DNA of 64,000 nt. Source: Eudorina sp. 2006-703-Eu-15. Its lineage: Eukaryota > Chlorophyta > Chlorophyceae > Chlamydomonadales > Volvocaceae. Below, piece after piece: positions 60,701 to 64,000 of the stretch. The DNA is taken from positions 248,001-312,000 of the forward strand of contig BDSI01000076.1 of assembly GCA_003117195.1 (NCBI GenBank). The letters are read 5' to 3'. The position numbers and the translations under genes are program-made. The notes under the pieces were generated by a model. It made no database searches and had not been told where the DNA came from. It saw only the letters and a list, made by a program, of their open reading frames with translations. Each line of letters starts with the position of its first letter. Position 1 is the stretch's first letter.

Positions 60701-63700
60701 TCAACGGCAACCTTAAGGGTGTAGTAAGGGTGGTGTTAGCAGGTCCGCGGCATGCACGTACGATTCCGGTCATGGCCAGCGGCTCCGTGGTATCCGTGGT
60801 TGGATAGTCTTGCCTGTCTTCTCGCCGTACCATCCATGCGTTGTCGAGGATCTTGTGCGCTTCGACCATCTGGGTTCCGTACAGTCTCGTACAGTCCTGC
60901 CGATTCGTCTGCCGTGTCCCGATAACGCCCCCACATTTACGTCCCTTACGCCTCCCTCCCTCCCTCCCTCCTCCTCCCGCGTCGCCACCCTGCAGGTCTA
61001 TCTATCTTGGATCTGCTTGCCGATGATGCGCTTCAGTTGGGACCAACACGCGTCACGGGTCTCAAGGCGGCCTGATCGGTGGGTGATGCACGACGCGTCA
61101 CGTCCTCCAGAGTCTCTATCTGCAAGTGCGTTCGCGTTCGCACCCCCGAGTGAAACGACAAACCGACAGCAGCAACAGCTGCAGCCAAAGTACAGCAAAC
61201 CTAAAAGCGCAGCTACAGCTAAAGAAAGCACAGCCAGCAAACGTAGGCGTCAACATCGTAGGGCGCGTATCGGGGTGTGTGCGTGTGTGTGTGTATGTGT
61301 GTGCTGTATTATTGCCCCATGCGCTACCAAGCTGTTTATTGACGTTCTCGCCCCCTCTTTCCCTCCCCCCTTTTCCCCTTCGGCCCTCCGGCATCGAGGT
61401 GGCGCTGTCCGACATCTGCACATGCCCAGGACGCGACGGCATGACAATGGCGGACAGTGTCAACGGCAACCTTAAGGGTGTAGTAAGGGTGGTGTTAGCA
61501 GGTCCGCGGCATGCACGTACGATTCCGGTCATGGCCAGCGGCTCCGTGGTATCCGTGGTTGGATAGTCTTGCCTGTCTTCTCGCCGTACCATCCATGCGT
61601 TGTCGAGGATCTTGTGCGCTTCGACCATCTGGGTTCCGTACAGTCTCGTACAGTCCTGCCGATTCGTCTGCCGTGTCCCGATAACGCCCCCACATTTACG
61701 TCCCTTACGCCTCCCTCCCTCCCTCCCTCCTCCTCCCGCGTCGCCACCCTGCAGGTCTATCTATCTTGGATCTGCTTGCCGATGATGCGCTTCAGTTGGG
61801 ACCAACACGCGTCACGGGTCTCAAGGCGGCCTGATCGGTGGGTGATGCACGACGCGTCACGTCCTCCAGAGTCTCTATCTGCAAGTGCGTTCGCGTTCGC
61901 ACCCCCGAGTGAAACGACAAACCGACAGCAGCAACAGCTGCAGCCAAAGTACAGCAAACCTAAAAGCGCAGCTACAGCTAAAGAAAGCACAGCCAGCAAA
62001 CGTAGGCGTCAACATCGTAGGGCGCGTATCGGGGTGTGTGCGTGTGTGTGTGTATGTGTGTGCTGTATTATTGCCCCATGCGCTACCAAGCTGTTTATTG
62101 ACGTTCTCGCCCCCTCTTTCCCTCCCCCCTTTTCCCCTTCGGCCCTCCGGCATCGAGGTGGCGCTGTCCGACATCTGCACATGCCCAGGACGCGACGGCA
62201 TGACAATGGCGGACAGTGTCAACGGCAACCTTAAGGGTGTAGTAAGGGTGGTGTTAGCAGGTCCGCGGCATGCACGTACGATTCCGGTCATGGCCAGCGG
62301 CTCCGTGGTATCCGTGGTTGGATAGTCTTGCCTGTCTTCTCGCCGTACCATCCATGCGTTGTCGAGGATCTTGTGCGCTTCGACCATCTGGGTTCCGTAC
62401 AGTCTCGTACAGTCCTGCCGATTCTTCTGCCGTGTCCCGATAACGCCCCCACATTTACGTCCCTTACGCCTCCCTCCCTCCCTCCTCCTCCCGCGTCGCC
62501 ACCCTGCAGGTCTATCTATCTTGGATCTGCTTGCCGATGATGCGCTTCAGTTGGGACCAACACGCGTCACGGGTCTCAAGGCGGCCTGATCGGTGGGTGA
62601 TGCAAGACGCGTCACGTCCTCCAGAGTCTCTATCTGCAAGTGCGTTCGCGTTCGCATCCCCGAGTGAAACGACAAACCGACAGCAGCAACAGCTGCAGCC
62701 AAAGTACAGCAAACCTAAAAGCGCAGCTACAGCTAAAGAAAGCACAGCCAGCAAACGTAGGCGTCAACATCGTAGGGCGCGTATCGGGGGTGTGTGTGTG
62801 TGTGTGTGCGTACGTGTGTGCGGTATTATTGCCCCATGCGCTACCAAGCTGTTTATTGACGTTCTCGCCCCCTCTTTCCCTCCCCCCTTTTCCCCTTCGG
62901 CCCTCCGGCATCGAGGTGGCGCTGTCCGGCATCTGCACATGCCCAGGACGCGACGGCATGACAATGGCGGACAGTGTCAACGGCAACCTTAAGGGTGTAG
63001 TAAGGGTGGTGTTAGCAGGTCCGCGGCATGCACGTACGATTCCGGTCATGGCCAGCGGCTCCGTGGTATCCGTGGTTGGATAGTCTTGCCTGTCTTCTCG
63101 CCGTACCATCCGTGCCTTGTCGAGGACCTTGTGCGCTTCGACCATCTGGGTTCCGTACAGTCTCGTACAGTCCTGCCGATTCGTCTGCCGTGTCCCGATA
63201 ACGCCCCCACATTTACGTCCCTTCCGCCTCCCTCCCTCCCTCCCTCCTCCTCCCGCGTCGCCACCCTGCAGGTCTATCTATCTTGGATCTGCTTGCCGAT
63301 GATGCTCTTCAGTTGGGACCAACACGCGTCACGGGTCTCAAGGCGGCCTGATCGGTGGGTGATGCAAGACGCGTCACGTCCTCCAGAGTCTCTATCTGCA
63401 AGTGCGTTCGCGTTCGCATCCCCGAGTGAAACGACAAACCGACAGCAGCAACAGCTGCAGCCAAAGTACAGCAAACCTAAAAGCGCAGCTACAGCTAAAG
63501 AAAGCACAGCCAGCAAACGTAGGCGTCAACATCGTAGGGCGCGTATCGGGGTGTGTGTGTGTGTGTGTGCGTACGTGTGTGCGGTATTATTGCCCCATGC
63601 GCTACCAAGCTGTTTATTGACGTTCTCGCCCCCTCTTTCCCTCCCCCCTTTTCCCCTTCGGCCCTCCGGCATCGAGGTGGCGCTGTCCGACATCTGCACA

Positions 63701-64000
63701 TGCCCAGGACGCGACGGCATGACAATGGCGGACAGTGTCAACGGCAACCTTAAGGGTGTAGTAAGGGTGGTGTTAGCAGGTCCGCGGCATGCACGTACGA
63801 TTCCGGTCATGGCCAGCGGCTCCGTGGTATCCGTGGTTGGATAGTCTTGCCTGTCTTCTCGCCGTACCATCCATGCGTTGTCGAGGATCTTGTGCGCTTC
63901 GACCATCTGGGTTCCGTACAGTCTCGTACAGTCCTGCCGATTCGTCTGCCGTGTCCCGATAACGCCCCCACATTTACGTCCCTTACGCCTCCCTCCCTCC
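54701..64000. repeat. Satellite array, about 759-bp unit, 12 full copies plus a partial one
   Basis: Using the word TTGCCTGTCTTCTCGCCG as phase mark, units start at 54736, 55491, 56252, 57011, 57770, 58529, 59288, 60047, 60810, 61569, 62328, 63086 and 63847. Spacings are 755-763 bp. Array-like sequence begins at 54701 and continues past the window edge. Length differences come mainly from a GT microsatellite in each unit and from CCTCCCT-tract copy number. Units are very similar, differing at a small set of linked sites. Every unit carries an acceptor-like CCACCCTGCAG followed by an open stretch ending LKAA and a TGA, which looks like a fossil last exon. Long frames cross units only because the repeat is homogeneous; I do not call them genes. 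Confidence 0.95.

Noticed and set aside
55491..63906. Repeated frames of 220-252 codons across the satellite array
   Set aside because: The same frames recur because the DNA repeats; the composition is not protein-like, stops differ with the GT-tract length, and no start context is conserved.
54701..64000. Regular repeats considered as a CRISPR array
   Set aside because: Units are about 759 bp with no short repeat-spacer pattern, and the sequence is eukaryotic nuclear DNA.

Overview
The window looks like nuclear DNA of a green alga, most likely a volvocine or other chlamydomonadalean species. The evidence is: GC-rich genes split by many short introns with GTGAG/GTGCG donors; long Ala/Gln/Gly/Pro low-complexity stretches inside proteins; TGTAA polyadenylation-type signals after stop codons; a short chloroplast transit peptide ending in a V-x-A motif; a TTTAGGG telomere-type motif; and lower-GC intergenic islands. 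The species cannot be named from the sequence alone. I see no prokaryotic genes, CRISPR array, rRNA or convincing tRNA. All exon models below were spliced by hand and checked for reading phase.

Layout. 1-6.7 kb is gene-poor and holds a nearly perfect tandem duplication of a 1.77 kb unit (2195-3962 and 3980-5752). 6.75-12.9 kb (-) is a Ser/Thr protein kinase with a long disordered N-terminus and an 11-nt micro-exon. 12.9-17.8 kb is mostly lower-GC spacer. 17.85-27.6 kb (-) is a very large class-3 (diacylglycerol-lipase-like) lipase with an N-terminal DysF-like region, a GC-AG intron and a 4-kb last exon. 28.66-29.86 kb (-) is the 3' part of a single-pass membrane protein gene. 31.2-33.4 kb (+) is a four-exon gene whose C-terminal half resembles proteasome assembly chaperone 1 and which ends in an HbYX-type tail. 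37.67-39.84 kb (-) is a patatin-like phospholipase. It lies head to head with a single-exon proteasome beta-5 subunit gene at 40.4-41.3 kb (+). 43.25-48.39 kb (-) is an 11-exon chloroplast-targeted aldo-keto reductase of the Tas type. 49.1-50.1 kb (+) is a broken reverse transcriptase interrupted by an expanded 8-bp tandem repeat and ending in a telomere-like motif. 52.8-53.4 kb has short direct repeats, palindromes and a foldback element. From about 54.70 kb to the right edge runs a satellite array of about 759-bp units (12 complete plus one partial) that appears to derive from a gene fragment, because a diverged homologous copy survives just outside it.

Working relations. Two lipid hydrolases (class-3 lipase, patatin) and two proteasome-linked genes (beta-5, possible PAC1/Pba1) lie within 25 kb, but nothing shows co-regulation. 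The most unusual parts are the satellite with its diverged founder copy, the octamer expansion inside the reverse transcriptase, and the kinase micro-exon. No obviously new multi-gene system is visible.
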